A stretch of 64,000 bases of DNA, taken from SZUA-36 sp963753105. GTDB taxonomy: Bacteria; Pseudomonadota; Gammaproteobacteria; Xanthomonadales; SZUA-36. The stretch spans positions 124,001 to 188,000 of the forward strand of contig CAVWBD010000011.1 of the NCBI GenBank assembly GCA_963753105.1, in the 5' to 3' direction. The notes beneath the pieces are model-generated. The model worked only from the letters and a program-made list of their open reading frames with translations. It did no database searches and was not told where the DNA came from. Positions 9,001 through 16,575 of this stretch are shown here, piece after piece. The position numbers and the translations under genes are program-made. How positions within the stretch are numbered: the first letter of the stretch is position 1; every line of letters starts with the position of its first letter.

Positions 9001-9675
9001 CTTGCCCGGATCGGCGAGCAGGAAATCCAGGCCAGTGACCACGCCGAGACCCAGCAGCAGGCGGCCGAGGTTGAGCGCCAGCGAAATATCCTGTGACAAG
9101 CCGATGGCCAGCAACACTACCGCCAACGGGAGCGTGACCAGCGCAACCCTGCCACTGGCACGCGGGCCGGCGGCGGCAACGGCCAGGTTGTAGGGTGCGT
9201 CAGGGTAGTAGTTCAAGCCTTCCCGCTTAACCCCGACGGCACGGCCGTAGGGGATGAGCAGGAACAACTGCAACAGGTAGAGCATGCGCGCAGGCCATGC
9301 ACCGGCAAGCCGGGCCTCGACGGAACCCTGGATCGAATCGTTGAGCGCGCGCAATCGTGCCGCCTCCAGGAAATGGCCCAGTTCGTGCAGGGCAATGGCC
9401 GAATGAAAGACAGCATAGGTAAAAATGGCGGAGATGATGGTCTCCGGACTCAGAAATATAAAGTGTAGTACGGCTTCGCGGCTTGCTGCCGTATCCGGGA
9501 TTGCCAACACCGAGGAAATAAACGCCACGTGGAAAGAAACCAGGATATGGTTGGCGATTACCCAACCTTCCTGCAGGTGGGACTCTCTTTCACCAGGGTT
9601 CACACAAACCGGCCCATCCCGGGTGTTCGTGGTACTTCCCAATGCGTGCCTGTCAGGATGCGTGGTGGGTTTCAT
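6046..9675 (-). CDS. M50-type membrane protease fused to a circularly permuted enolase
   Basis: A 1209-residue fusion. Residues 40-230 are membrane segments with a site-2-protease-like zinc motif HELGH (97-101), AAAGPRAS (about 168-174) and GLDFLLADPGKY. Residues about 280-575 match the enolase C-terminal barrel: H291, E305 in MQEAM, E348 in GLEGG, D391, E449 in SIEDG, D476/D477 in VVGDDL, K501, HRS at 529-531 and K552 all occupy the metal- and substrate-binding positions. Residues about 600-805 match the enolase N-terminal domain (AGIPTVGVDV, the GTSSGTGEAVHL loop, LGMNAILSVSLA), which normally comes first. Residues 806-1209 are an unknown helical region. Start: ATG at 9675 after AATAAGGACAGC; an upstream in-frame ATG at 9822 has no such site. 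The enolase residues look complete, so it could interconvert 2-phosphoglycerate and PEP at the membrane; that role is inferred. Confidence 0.85.
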   Translation of the reverse strand: MKPTTHPDRHALGSTTNTRDGPVCVNPGERESHLQEGWVIANHILVSFHVAFISSVLAIPDTAASREAVLHFIFLSPETIISAIFTYAVFHSAIALHELGHFLEAARLRALNDSIQGSVEARLAGAWPARMLYLLQLFLLIPYGRAVGVKREGLNYYPDAPYNLAVAAAGPRASGRVALVTLPLAVVLLAIGLSQDISLALNLGRLLLGLGVVTGLDFLLADPGKYREFRRRENRASEAAAALPDATSWAGLAAMAKRRLVESSMQDATHPRLGEVRAPWQFRNCGMGGRHTEKEYPESNISMQEAMFLILGAVDSQEAQEMTVRLQNRLKEILEKAEGCRVMGIGLEGGLAPYVDRGDFELPELRLWAMMKQTIEECGYRPGEDVAIALDPALSELEIAYREEFDVPDSIGMYLFWRDHAKRVMDRDAVLAIYEQAINEYDIPILSIEDGFSEDDFEGWHKLLDKLGDRMLVVGDDLVTTNDRTIEMAASKGLINSVLVKANQIGSLYETLLAVLVTLGKGLEIIVSHRSKSPNDDMEAHIALATNALGLKAGGGANTERLVKYQAVTRQMEKVMEADIGEPELPDFAIVEQLRAREEPTNAGIPTVGVDVRLALPGATTDSRVRLSFHGATPLGTSSGTGEAVHLVDGVFERAEYLEACQQHAELLKEVEPGVYRFDTKVSRGQVKATGDEALLNLFKRTLRYEGKGCLNAVDHVHEFAAPFFENRNVADWNIFDIDHALLELELETARRRGKVPADSDPETEIAIKQRKQNLGMNAILSVSLAMTRGVAHVRGQELYELLREEMLVIIEHLAAAHDVAIEGSRFSDYVAALRAVNRKLEAEGLPLHKALREITGIYHPRREKTAAVAPYARNLARPIQMDLAFSGQEKEYISKLNKTLIDTYLRIDGKADNKALLRQYLRTMRFIGRRCGMFEIVNHRLFISNDSLVVPYDAQGELTIYQLHRDTEEIIRQVRLPHGTLVTDALIAELAGIKGDAIDLEREIYHLHIDDMPAIQVARLRDLAALLNRLNNCGSRHEAVYLLRFLVARLCSSSYRGMPGAKNLQPEISRVRRELAEFMNGPFADRLRLPTSILVRSISGLVSQPKLIDEVWQDTIDLAEVHVRGSAITNEIRRSTHHAMGKHTLKLAQAYLQWLQTGEADFPDPERDIPGPADEAARSHPEIIKLVKRIVGDLQQLLGSSQISQPHR

Positions 9676-9866
9676 GCTGTCCTTATTAATCTGGACCGGC
9701 TCTGTTTGCACATATGTTACCTCATTTGTGAAAGAGTTCTTTGACCCAAGCAGGGTCAGTATATTAGTGTATTGTAATATTCTGCTCAGCCAACTGAACA
9801 GCGTGGCGGGCGTGATATACAATTAGGGCCTTCAGGCTGCAACCCGATCCAACAGGAATCACCCAA

Positions 9867-12800
9867 ATGCCCAAGCCAATACACGACCCCCTGTCAAAAA
9901 AGCTGGATGAGAATAGCAAGGTAGAGTTCAAGAATACGACCTGCTACATGTGCGCCTGCCGGTGCGGCATCCGCGTCACCTTGCGTGATGGTGAAATCCG
10001 GTATATCCAGGGCAATCCAGACCACCCGTTAAATAAAGGTGTGATCTGTGCGAAGGGCTCATCGGGCATCATGAAACAGTATTCACCGGCGCGTCTGACC
10101 AAGCCCTTGTTACGCAAGCAGGGCAGTGAGCGGGGTGCCAGTGATTTTGAAGAGATTTCCTGGGACAAGGCCTACGGGATCATCACCGAGCGGCTTGGTC
10201 GATTGCGTTCCAGTGACCCGAAGAAGTTTGCGTTGTTCACCGGGCGTGACCAGATGCAGGCGCTGACCGGTATGTTCGCCAAGCAGTTCGGTACACCGAA
10301 CTACGCTGCCCACGGCGGCTTCTGCTCCGTCAACATGGCGGCAGGCATGATTTACACCATCGGAGGTTCGTTCTGGGAATTTGGTGGTCCGGACCTGGAT
10401 CGCGCGAAGTTGTTCGTCATGATCGGCACGGCGGAAGACCACCATTCGAACCCGCTGAAAACGGCCCTTTCCCGTTTCAAACGCCAGGGTGGTAAATTCA
10501 TTTCCGTTAACCCGGTGCGCACCGGTTACTCGGCCATCGCCGATGAATGGGTGCCGATCAAGCCCGGCACCGACGGCGCATTGTTCATGGCCTTGATCAA
10601 CGAGATCATCCACCAGGGTTTGTACGACCGTGACTTCCTGACCCAGTACACCAACGCGGCGGAACTGGTCAACCTTGATGCGGATTCAGACGACTACGGG
10701 ATGTTCAGGCGTCTCGATGACTTACACGAAGATGACTGCTTCGACCCGCAAAACAAGCAGTGGTGGGACAGGACGACAGGCAAGCCAGTGCGTACCCATA
10801 CAGAAGGCGCCGACCCGTATTTGCTGGGTGAGTACAAGCTGGACGATGGCACCCCGGTCAAACCGGCCTTCCAGTTGCTGGTGGAACGGGTTGCGGACTG
10901 CACGGCCGAGTGGGCCGAGGAAATTACCGGTATCCCGGCAGACACCATCCGCCGCCTGGCTCACGAAATGGGTATCACGGCGCGCGACGAGAAGATCGAG
11001 TTGCCGATCGCCTGGACCGATACCTGGGGCAATGAGCATGACACCGTGACAGGCAACCCGGTGGCTTTCCACGCCATGCGTGGCCTGGCAGCGCATTCCA
11101 ACGGTTTCCAGACCATTCGTGCGATGTCCATCCTGATGAGCATCCTCGGAACCATAGACCGGCCCGGTGGCTTCCGCCACAAGGCGCCGTTCCCACGCCC
11201 GATTCCGCCCTGCGCCAAGCCGCCCAATGACCAGCGCGCGGTCCAGCCGGACACGCCACTGGACGGCTTGCCGCTTGGTTGGCCGGCCGACCCGGACGAC
11301 CTTTTCGTCAACGACGATGGTAGCCCGGTCAGGGTAGACAAGGCCTTTTCGTGGGAATACCCGTTGTCGGTGCACGGCATGATGCACAACGTCATCACCA
11401 ACGCCTGGCGCGGCGACCCCTACCGTGTCGATACCTTGATGATGTTCATGGCCAACATGGCCTGGAACTCGAGCATGAACACCTCCGAGGTGCGCAAGAT
11501 GCTCAACGACAGGGACGAGAACGGCGAATACAAGATCCCGTTCATCATCGTGGCCGATGCCTTCCAGTCGGAGACCGTGGCCTTTGCTGACCTGGTGCTG
11601 CCGGATACGACCTACCTCGAACGCCATGACGTGATGGGTATGCTGGACCGCCCGATCTCCGAGTACAGCGGCCCGGTGGACTCCGTGCGCATCCCGGTGG
11701 TGCCGCCACAGGGCGATTGCCGCTCGTTCAACGATGTCATAGTCGAACTGGGCACACGGTTGAAACTTCCGGCCTTTATTGATGCGGACGGTAATCGCAA
11801 ATTCGAGAATTATGCTGATTTCGTCGTCAATTGGGAGACCGCGCCGGGTTCCGGTATCGGTTTCCTGGCCGGCTGGCGTGGCAAGGATGGCGAGAAATCC
11901 ATGCTCGGCGAGCCGAACCCGAAACAGTGGGAAATGTACGAGAAGAACAACTGCGTGTTCCACTACGAGTTGCCACGTTCCTACCAGTACATGCGCAACT
12001 GGAACCAGGGTTACCTGGAGTGGGCCAAGCGCAACGCGCTGGTGCGCTACACAGAGCCGATCAACATCCACATCTATTCCGAGGTGTTGCAGAAGTTCCG
12101 CCTCGCAGCGCAGGGCAAGCGCGAGGGCAGGCAGCCACCGGAGCACCTGCGCGAACGCGTGGCCAAGCACTTCGATCCGCTGCCGTTCTACGAGCAGCCG
12201 CTGGAAGCACAACGCTCGGATCTCGAGAAATATCCGCTCAACGCGATCACCCAGCGCCCGATGGCGATGTACCATTCCTGGGATTCGCAAAACGCCTGGC
12301 TGCGGCAGATCCATACCTATAACTTCCTGAACGTGAATTCAGAAACCGCACGTGCGGCGGGTATCGAGGACGGTGGCTGGATGTGGGTCGAATCCATGCA
12401 CGGCAAGGTACGTTGCCTGTGCCGTTATTCCGAGGCAGTTGAACCCGGCACGGTCTGGACCTGGAACGCCATCGGCAAGGCCTCCGGCGCCTGGGCGCTG
12501 GCTGGCGATGCCAACGAGGCGCGCAAGGGTTTCCTGCTAAACCACCTGATCAGCGAAGAACTGCCCACCAGGGAAGGCGATGGCAGCCATTTGTCCAACT
12601 CCGACCCGGTCACTGGCCAGGCCGGCTGGTACGACGTGCGGGTGCGGATCTACCCGGCGGAGCCCGGTGAGCCGGAGGTTACATCGCCGCAGTTCGAAAC
12701 CGCCAAGCGAGTTGCCCGGGCAGATGACCTGGCTGAAACCCGGCCGCTGGTTGAAGTACATGGCCGGCAAGAACGGCAAGGGCAAGGAGGGCAGGTCATG

Positions 12801-13526
12801 AAACAGCTTGCCCTTTTAATCGACCTGAACGTTTGCGTGGGTTGCCACGCCTGTGTCACCTCTTGCAAGGAATGGAACACCTCGGGCACCGCCGGTTACT
12901 TGGCGGACGAAAACCCCTATGAGAAGGATCCGACCGGTACTTTCTTCAACCGCGTGCAGACCTTCGAGGTCGGGACTTTCCCCAACACCGAAACCGTGCA
13001 TTTTCCGAAGAGCTGTTTGCACTGCGAAGACCCGCCCTGTGTGCCCGTGTGCCCGACCGGCGCCAGTTACAAGCGCGAAGAGGACGGCATCGTGCTGGTG
13101 GACAGCGAGAAATGTATCGGCTGCAGTTACTGTTCGTGGGCCTGTCCGTACGGCGCGCGCGAACTGGACGGTGAGCAGAAGATCATGAAGAAGTGCACGC
13201 TGTGCGTGGACCGCATCTACGACGAATCGCTGGCCGAGGATGAGCGCATACCGGCCTGCGTAATGGCCTGTCCGGCCGAGGCGCGTCTGTTTGGCGATGT
13301 CAATGACCCCGAATCGGAGGTCGCGACCATGATCCGGGAGAACGGCGGTTACCAGTTGATGCCGGAGTGGGGCACCCAGCCGGCCAACCACTACCTGCCA
13401 AGACGCAAGATGAACATCACCATCCACGAGGACGAACTGGTGCGCTCTGACAACCCGCTGAAGAAAGAGCATGACCTGCCGATGCCGGACGAGGATATGC
13501 CGACCCTTGACGAAACTTCATGGTAA
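9867..13526 (+). CDS. soeA: SoeA molybdopterin subunit read in one frame with SoeB
   Basis: Catalytic subunit of a SoeABC-type, cytoplasm-facing, quinone-linked sulfite dehydrogenase of the DMSO-reductase superfamily; it oxidises sulfite to sulfate. The [4Fe-4S] cysteines are C26, C29, C33 and C61 (CYMCACRCG, GVICAKG), and no twin-arginine signal is present, as expected for SoeA. Molybdopterin-guanine-dinucleotide domains fill residues 80-950. As sequenced, the frame runs without a stop into the ferredoxin-like subunit. One extra G around 12718-12720 probably explains this: the other frame reads QMTWLKPGRWLKYMAGK and stops at 12799-12801, overlapping an ATG with a strong AAGGAGGG site. SoeA would then be 9867-12801. 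Naming rests on the SoeB and SoeC partners; another sulfur- or arsenic-oxyanion enzyme is less likely. Confidence 0.8.
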   Translation: MPKPIHDPLSKKLDENSKVEFKNTTCYMCACRCGIRVTLRDGEIRYIQGNPDHPLNKGVICAKGSSGIMKQYSPARLTKPLLRKQGSERGASDFEEISWDKAYGIITERLGRLRSSDPKKFALFTGRDQMQALTGMFAKQFGTPNYAAHGGFCSVNMAAGMIYTIGGSFWEFGGPDLDRAKLFVMIGTAEDHHSNPLKTALSRFKRQGGKFISVNPVRTGYSAIADEWVPIKPGTDGALFMALINEIIHQGLYDRDFLTQYTNAAELVNLDADSDDYGMFRRLDDLHEDDCFDPQNKQWWDRTTGKPVRTHTEGADPYLLGEYKLDDGTPVKPAFQLLVERVADCTAEWAEEITGIPADTIRRLAHEMGITARDEKIELPIAWTDTWGNEHDTVTGNPVAFHAMRGLAAHSNGFQTIRAMSILMSILGTIDRPGGFRHKAPFPRPIPPCAKPPNDQRAVQPDTPLDGLPLGWPADPDDLFVNDDGSPVRVDKAFSWEYPLSVHGMMHNVITNAWRGDPYRVDTLMMFMANMAWNSSMNTSEVRKMLNDRDENGEYKIPFIIVADAFQSETVAFADLVLPDTTYLERHDVMGMLDRPISEYSGPVDSVRIPVVPPQGDCRSFNDVIVELGTRLKLPAFIDADGNRKFENYADFVVNWETAPGSGIGFLAGWRGKDGEKSMLGEPNPKQWEMYEKNNCVFHYELPRSYQYMRNWNQGYLEWAKRNALVRYTEPINIHIYSEVLQKFRLAAQGKREGRQPPEHLRERVAKHFDPLPFYEQPLEAQRSDLEKYPLNAITQRPMAMYHSWDSQNAWLRQIHTYNFLNVNSETARAAGIEDGGWMWVESMHGKVRCLCRYSEAVEPGTVWTWNAIGKASGAWALAGDANEARKGFLLNHLISEELPTREGDGSHLSNSDPVTGQAGWYDVRVRIYPAEPGEPEVTSPQFETAKRVARADDLAETRPLVEVHGRQERQGQGGQVMKQLALLIDLNVCVGCHACVTSCKEWNTSGTAGYLADENPYEKDPTGTFFNRVQTFEVGTFPNTETVHFPKSCLHCEDPPCVPVCPTGASYKREEDGIVLVDSEKCIGCSYCSWACPYGARELDGEQKIMKKCTLCVDRIYDESLAEDERIPACVMACPAEARLFGDVNDPESEVATMIRENGGYQLMPEWGTQPANHYLPRRKMNITIHEDELVRSDNPLKKEHDLPMPDEDMPTLDETSW
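12798..13526 (+). CDS. soeB: SoeB four-cluster ferredoxin subunit
   Basis: Electron-transfer subunit passing electrons from the molybdenum subunit to the membrane anchor. It is 242 residues starting MKQLALLIDLNVCVGCHACV. It has four CxxC-type cysteine clusters (CVGCHAC, CLHCEDPPCVPVC, CIGCSYCSWAC, CTLC with CVMAC), and the ending MPEWGTQPANHYLPRR is characteristic of this subfamily. The ATG at 12798 has an AAGGAGGG Shine-Dalgarno sequence seven bases upstream, good evidence that SoeB is made as a separate polypeptide even though the present sequence lets the upstream frame continue into it. Confidence 0.82.
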   Translation: MKQLALLIDLNVCVGCHACVTSCKEWNTSGTAGYLADENPYEKDPTGTFFNRVQTFEVGTFPNTETVHFPKSCLHCEDPPCVPVCPTGASYKREEDGIVLVDSEKCIGCSYCSWACPYGARELDGEQKIMKKCTLCVDRIYDESLAEDERIPACVMACPAEARLFGDVNDPESEVATMIRENGGYQLMPEWGTQPANHYLPRRKMNITIHEDELVRSDNPLKKEHDLPMPDEDMPTLDETSW

Positions 13527-13545
13527 TAATTTACAGGACCTAATC

Positions 13546-14523
13546 ATGCATCCCGCATTTTCCGTAATCTTTCTGACCACCCTGATCGGCGCTGGCCAGG
13601 GCCTGTTCCTGGCCTTGTACAGCGGCCAGTTGTACTCGACAGTCAAGCTGTTGCCGGGCCAGGACCCCGTGCAGTTCTACGCCCTGGGCAGCCTGCTGGC
13701 CTTGCTGCTGCTCATCGCCGGCCTGTTCGCCTCGTTTTTCCACCTTGGCAGACCCGAACGCGCCTGGCGCTCGGCCGCACGCTGGCGCACCTCCTGGCTA
13801 TCGCGTGAAGTGATCGTGTTGCCCGCCATGATGGGTATCGTGGCGGCCTGGGGGCTGGTGCATTACACCGGCTGGAATCCCGTACTGGCCACCGTAGGTG
13901 ACGGTGTGCCGGTTGACCTGTCCCTGTTGCTGGGCGCGGTCGGCACAGTGGTGTGTTTCACGCTGTTTTTGTGTACGGGCATGATCTACGCCTGTATCAA
14001 GATGCTGCAGGAATGGGCCACGCCGTTGACGGTGATCAATTACATCCTGTTTGGCGGGGCCTCGGGCTGGGCTCTTGCGACGGCCTTCGCTGCCTGGCAG
14101 GGCCCCGGCATGGTGCCATTTTTCGGCGCCTGGGCGATTATCCTGACCGTGGCGGCTTTCGTGACACGTTCGGCCAGCCTGTGGCGCAACGCGCGTCTGA
14201 AGCACAAGTCCAATATCAACACCGCCATCGGTATCCGCCACGACCGGATCGAGCAGAAAGCGCAGGGCGCGATGGCCGGCTCGTTCAATACGCGTGAATT
14301 TTTCCACGGCGCCAGCGAGCGCAAGTACAAGTCAATCAAGTGGTATTTCCTGGTGCTTGTATTCCCGGTACCACTGTGTTTATTGGCCGCCGGTCTGGCG
14401 CTGCCCAGCAGTGCATTGTTGCTCGCCGCGTTCCTGGTGCAATACGTCGGTCTTCTGATGGAGCGCTGGTTCTTCTTTGCCCAGGCCAACCATCCGCAGA
14501 ATCTTTATTACCAGACGGTTTAG
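13546..14523 (+). CDS. soeC: SoeC membrane anchor, DmsC/NrfD-like
   Basis: A 325-residue integral membrane protein with about eight hydrophobic segments, of the DmsC-type anchor family that hands electrons to the quinone pool. The motif FHLGRPERAWRSAARWRTSWLS matches this family in the first cytoplasmic loop. The start is the ATG at 13546 (MHPAFSVIFL) after ACAGGACCTAATC, 19 bp beyond the soeB stop. It completes a soeA-soeB-soeC operon, and a hairpin follows the stop codon at once. Confidence 0.88.
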   Translation: MHPAFSVIFLTTLIGAGQGLFLALYSGQLYSTVKLLPGQDPVQFYALGSLLALLLLIAGLFASFFHLGRPERAWRSAARWRTSWLSREVIVLPAMMGIVAAWGLVHYTGWNPVLATVGDGVPVDLSLLLGAVGTVVCFTLFLCTGMIYACIKMLQEWATPLTVINYILFGGASGWALATAFAAWQGPGMVPFFGAWAIILTVAAFVTRSASLWRNARLKHKSNINTAIGIRHDRIEQKAQGAMAGSFNTREFFHGASERKYKSIKWYFLVLVFPVPLCLLAAGLALPSSALLLAAFLVQYVGLLMERWFFFAQANHPQNLYYQTV

Positions 14524-14525
14524 AT

Positions 14526-14554
14526 AGATACCCTGGCTTTAAGCAGGGGTATCT
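14526..14554 (+). terminator. Hairpin after soeC, likely terminator
   Basis: AGATACCCTG (14526-14535) pairs with CAGGGGTATCT (14544-14554), with one bulged G and an eight-base loop. It starts two bases after the soeC stop and is followed by a short T-rich stretch (GTTTGTGATCTT). The weak T tract keeps confidence moderate. Confidence 0.55.
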
Positions 14555-14613
14555 GTTTGTGATCTTAACTAACTGAAAATAAACTAAATATATTGATTTC
14601 TCCTGCAAAGTAC

Positions 14614-14629
14614 TGTATATTATTATAGT
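14614..14629. promoter_or_regulatory. Possible LexA-like box upstream of the HNH gene
   Basis: CTGTATATTATTATAG differs by one base from the gammaproteobacterial SOS pattern CTGT-N8-ACAG and lies 25 bp before the start codon in an AT-rich promoter-like stretch. It also sits inside a larger dyad with GTAC ends. Mycobacterial relatives of this HNH family (REP13E12) are known LexA targets, which makes the site more believable. Still a weak call. Confidence 0.3.
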
Positions 14630-14653
14630 ACTTGAAAACAGTGTGAAATCACG

Positions 14654-15977
14654 ATGCAACAAACACTCACTGCACAACTGAATCACAGCAATTCCAACCC
14701 CGCCTACCGCCAGCAGCTAGAGAGCCAGATCACCGAACTGGCGGCACATATACACGCCGCGACCTTCCACTTGCTGGAACTAATCCGCGAGTTCGACGAG
14801 ATCGAAGGCTGGGCGGGTCCCGGTTTGAATTCCTGCGCCCACTGGCTGAACTGGAAATGCGGCATCAATTTAGGGGCTGCCCGCGAGAAAGTGCGTGTGG
14901 CGCGTGCGTTGAGGGACTCTGCCCCTGATCAGTGAGACATTCCGTCGCGGTGAGGTCAGCTACTCGAAAGTGCGCGCCATGACGCGTGTCGCCACTCCGG
15001 AGAACGAAGAGTATTTGCTGATGATCGCCCGCCACGGCACAGCAGCCCATGTCGAGCGCCTGGTGCGCCAGTACAGGAAGGTCAAACGCATCGAGGCATT
15101 GGAGCGTGACAATGAACGTCATGCGCTCCGGGAGCTGGACTGGTATTTCGACGACGACGGCAGTTTTGTAATGAAAGGACGTTTTACACCGGAGCAGGGC
15201 ATGCTGATCAAAAAGACCCTGGAATCCATCATGGAAGAGGACTTCGAAGAGCAGAAAAACGTTTCCGCGGAAACGCCTGTCGATGAATTAAAGCCGCACT
15301 CCGAGCCTGTTTCCCAACGCCGCGCAGATGCGCTGGTGCGGATGGCGGAGGGGTATTCACCTGATCAGCTTGGTGAGCGTTACCTGGTTCACATCCACAC
15401 CGATATGGAGACTTTAAAAGCCGATGGTGAGGGCGCGGAAGCAGAGATCGAGGAGGGCAGAAACGTTTCCGCGGAAACGTCCCGGCGCCTGGCTTGTGAT
15501 GCCGGTGTGGTTCATTGGCTGGAGCACTCAAATGGCGATGCCATCAACATCGGCCGCAAGACCCGCACCATTCCACCCGCTACCCGGCGTGCTTTGCAAC
15601 GCAGGGACGGCGGTTGCCGTTTTCCGGGCTGTACCTGCACCCGTTTCGTGGATGCACACCATATCAAGCACTGGGCGGATGGCGGTGAGACCAACCTGTA
15701 CAACCTGGTTTTGCTGTGCCGCCGCCATCACCGGATGGTGCATGAAGGGGGATTTGCGGTGTGTACCAGGGCCGATGGCCGGATAAGTTTCTTCGACCCG
15801 CAGGGTTGTCACATACCGGATGCGGGTGAAACACGTTTCCGCGGAAACGTGTTTCGCTTGTTCACCGAAAACACCCGGCATGGCATCCGCATCAGCCCCA
15901 GGACCGGCACCTGCCGCTGGCAGGGTGAGCAGATGGACGATGATCTAGCTGTGTTGGGTATGTTGCAGTTGGAATAG
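14654..15977 (+). CDS. DUF222/HNH endonuclease domain protein, one frameshift
   Basis: Protein of the DUF222 plus C-terminal HNH nuclease family (13E12 repeat type), about 440 residues when repaired. The first part (14654-14935) ends early at RALRDSAPDQ, but the overlapping +1 frame reads LPLISETFRRGEVSYSKVRAM and continues to 15977, which is what the family expects; one base is probably missing near 14920. The HNH motif is complete: CRFPGC, then DAHHIKHWADGGETN and LLCRRHHRMVHEGG. The coding sequence contains three copies of the palindrome CGTTTCCGCGGAAACG. The in vivo role of such proteins is poorly known; DNA cleavage or spread as a repeat family is inferred. Confidence 0.82.
15260..15275. 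repeat. Palindrome copy 1 inside the HNH gene
   Basis: Perfect 16-bp palindrome CGTTTCCGCGGAAACG, read in frame as N-V-S-A-E-T. First of three copies within 600 bp, all in this gene. Confidence 0.9.
15463..15480. repeat. Palindrome copy 2 inside the HNH gene
   Basis: Same 16-bp core, extended to an 18-bp perfect palindrome (ACGTTTCCGCGGAAACGT). Again read in frame as N-V-S-A-E-T, after an acidic low-complexity stretch. Confidence 0.9.
15828..15855. repeat. Palindrome copy 3 inside the HNH gene, 28 bp
   Basis: Same core with arms extended to a 28-bp perfect palindrome (GAAACACG...CGTGTTTC). Here it is read in a different register, giving R-F-R-G-N-V-F, so the DNA rather than the peptide is conserved between copies. 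Confidence 0.9.
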
Positions 15978-16065
15978 GGTAGCCGGGGCTGAGTTTTTGA
16001 TCAGGACTTATTATTCAGGAAATATAATTCGTATATTATCTAATGTAATATATTAGGTATTACAT

Positions 16066-16455
16066 TTAACCCTTTGTATCTAAATTAGATCGTATCACTT
16101 TTCTATGATAAAGGGAGTAATACCTGAGCTTACTGGGTGCATGCGATATCACTGCAGACAGCACAATGATCATGAGTAGCAAGGCAATATCGCAGTCCGG
16201 GTATTTCCAAAGAAGAACCAACAGGACAAGCTTGATGTAAACGGCCAGGCCGCGTACCTGGATCAGCCACACCGGGTTTGACAGGGCATCGATCGCCACG
16301 AGCAAGACACCGGTGACGAGGGACAGCCACCAGTAGTGGAGCCACTGAGCCTGGTCCAGCCCGAACAGGATGCCACCGCCCATCCCAGCCACCGCCACGA
16401 TATGTAGTGTGCGCAGGCTTATCTTTGACCAGCGTTTGACACTTTGACTGTCCAT
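16066..16455 (-). CDS. Small integral membrane protein, function unknown
   Basis: 129 residues with four predicted hydrophobic helices (about 15-30, 38-58, 66-84 and 88-106) and charged ends. I do not recognise a named family. It resembles small conserved membrane proteins with LRTLHIVAVAGMGGGILFG near the N-terminus. It is convergent with the HNH gene; an AT-rich dyad (AATGTAAT/ATTACATT, 16042-16066) lies between the two stops. No functional neighbour on the same strand. Confidence 0.65.
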   Translation of the reverse strand: MDSQSVKRWSKISLRTLHIVAVAGMGGGILFGLDQAQWLHYWWLSLVTGVLLVAIDALSNPVWLIQVRGLAVYIKLVLLVLLWKYPDCDIALLLMIIVLSAVISHAPSKLRYYSLYHRKVIRSNLDTKG

Positions 16456-16483
16456 GTGTGCACGTTACACCAAGACAATGGAA

Positions 16484-16533
16484 AAAGGGGTCAGGTTCAA
16501 CTAAATTTTCAATTTATTGAACCTGACCCCTTT
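16484..16533. repeat. GGGGTCAG-type long hairpin, copy 1
   Basis: AAAGGGGTCAGGTTCAA (16484-16500) and its exact reverse complement (16517-16533) flank a 16-base A/T loop. It sits between two divergent genes. A second hairpin with the same GGGGTCAG outer end occurs at 37660-37714, suggesting a dispersed intergenic element. Confidence 0.8.
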
Positions 16534-16575
16534 AAACACGATACTAGTTAAACAGCAAACCAAGAGGAAGGGACC

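Noticed and set aside
10722..12314. 530-codon open frame antisense to soeA
   Set aside because: Composition typical of the mirror of a G+C-rich gene; soeA shows full family motifs on the plus strand.
9867..14523. DMSO reductase or tetrathionate/polysulfide reductase instead of SoeABC
   Set aside because: No twin-arginine signal on the catalytic subunit, and the Fe-S and anchor subunits carry the SoeB/SoeC-type motifs; still not absolute.
15250..15860. Possible CRISPR array from the repeated palindrome
   Set aside because: Only three copies at unequal spacing (about 200 and 370 bp), inside a coding frame; no spacer structure.
14654..15977. Two separate genes, a DUF222 fragment and an HNH fragment
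   Set aside because: The +1 frame bridges them with family-typical sequence, so one frameshifted gene is the better reading.
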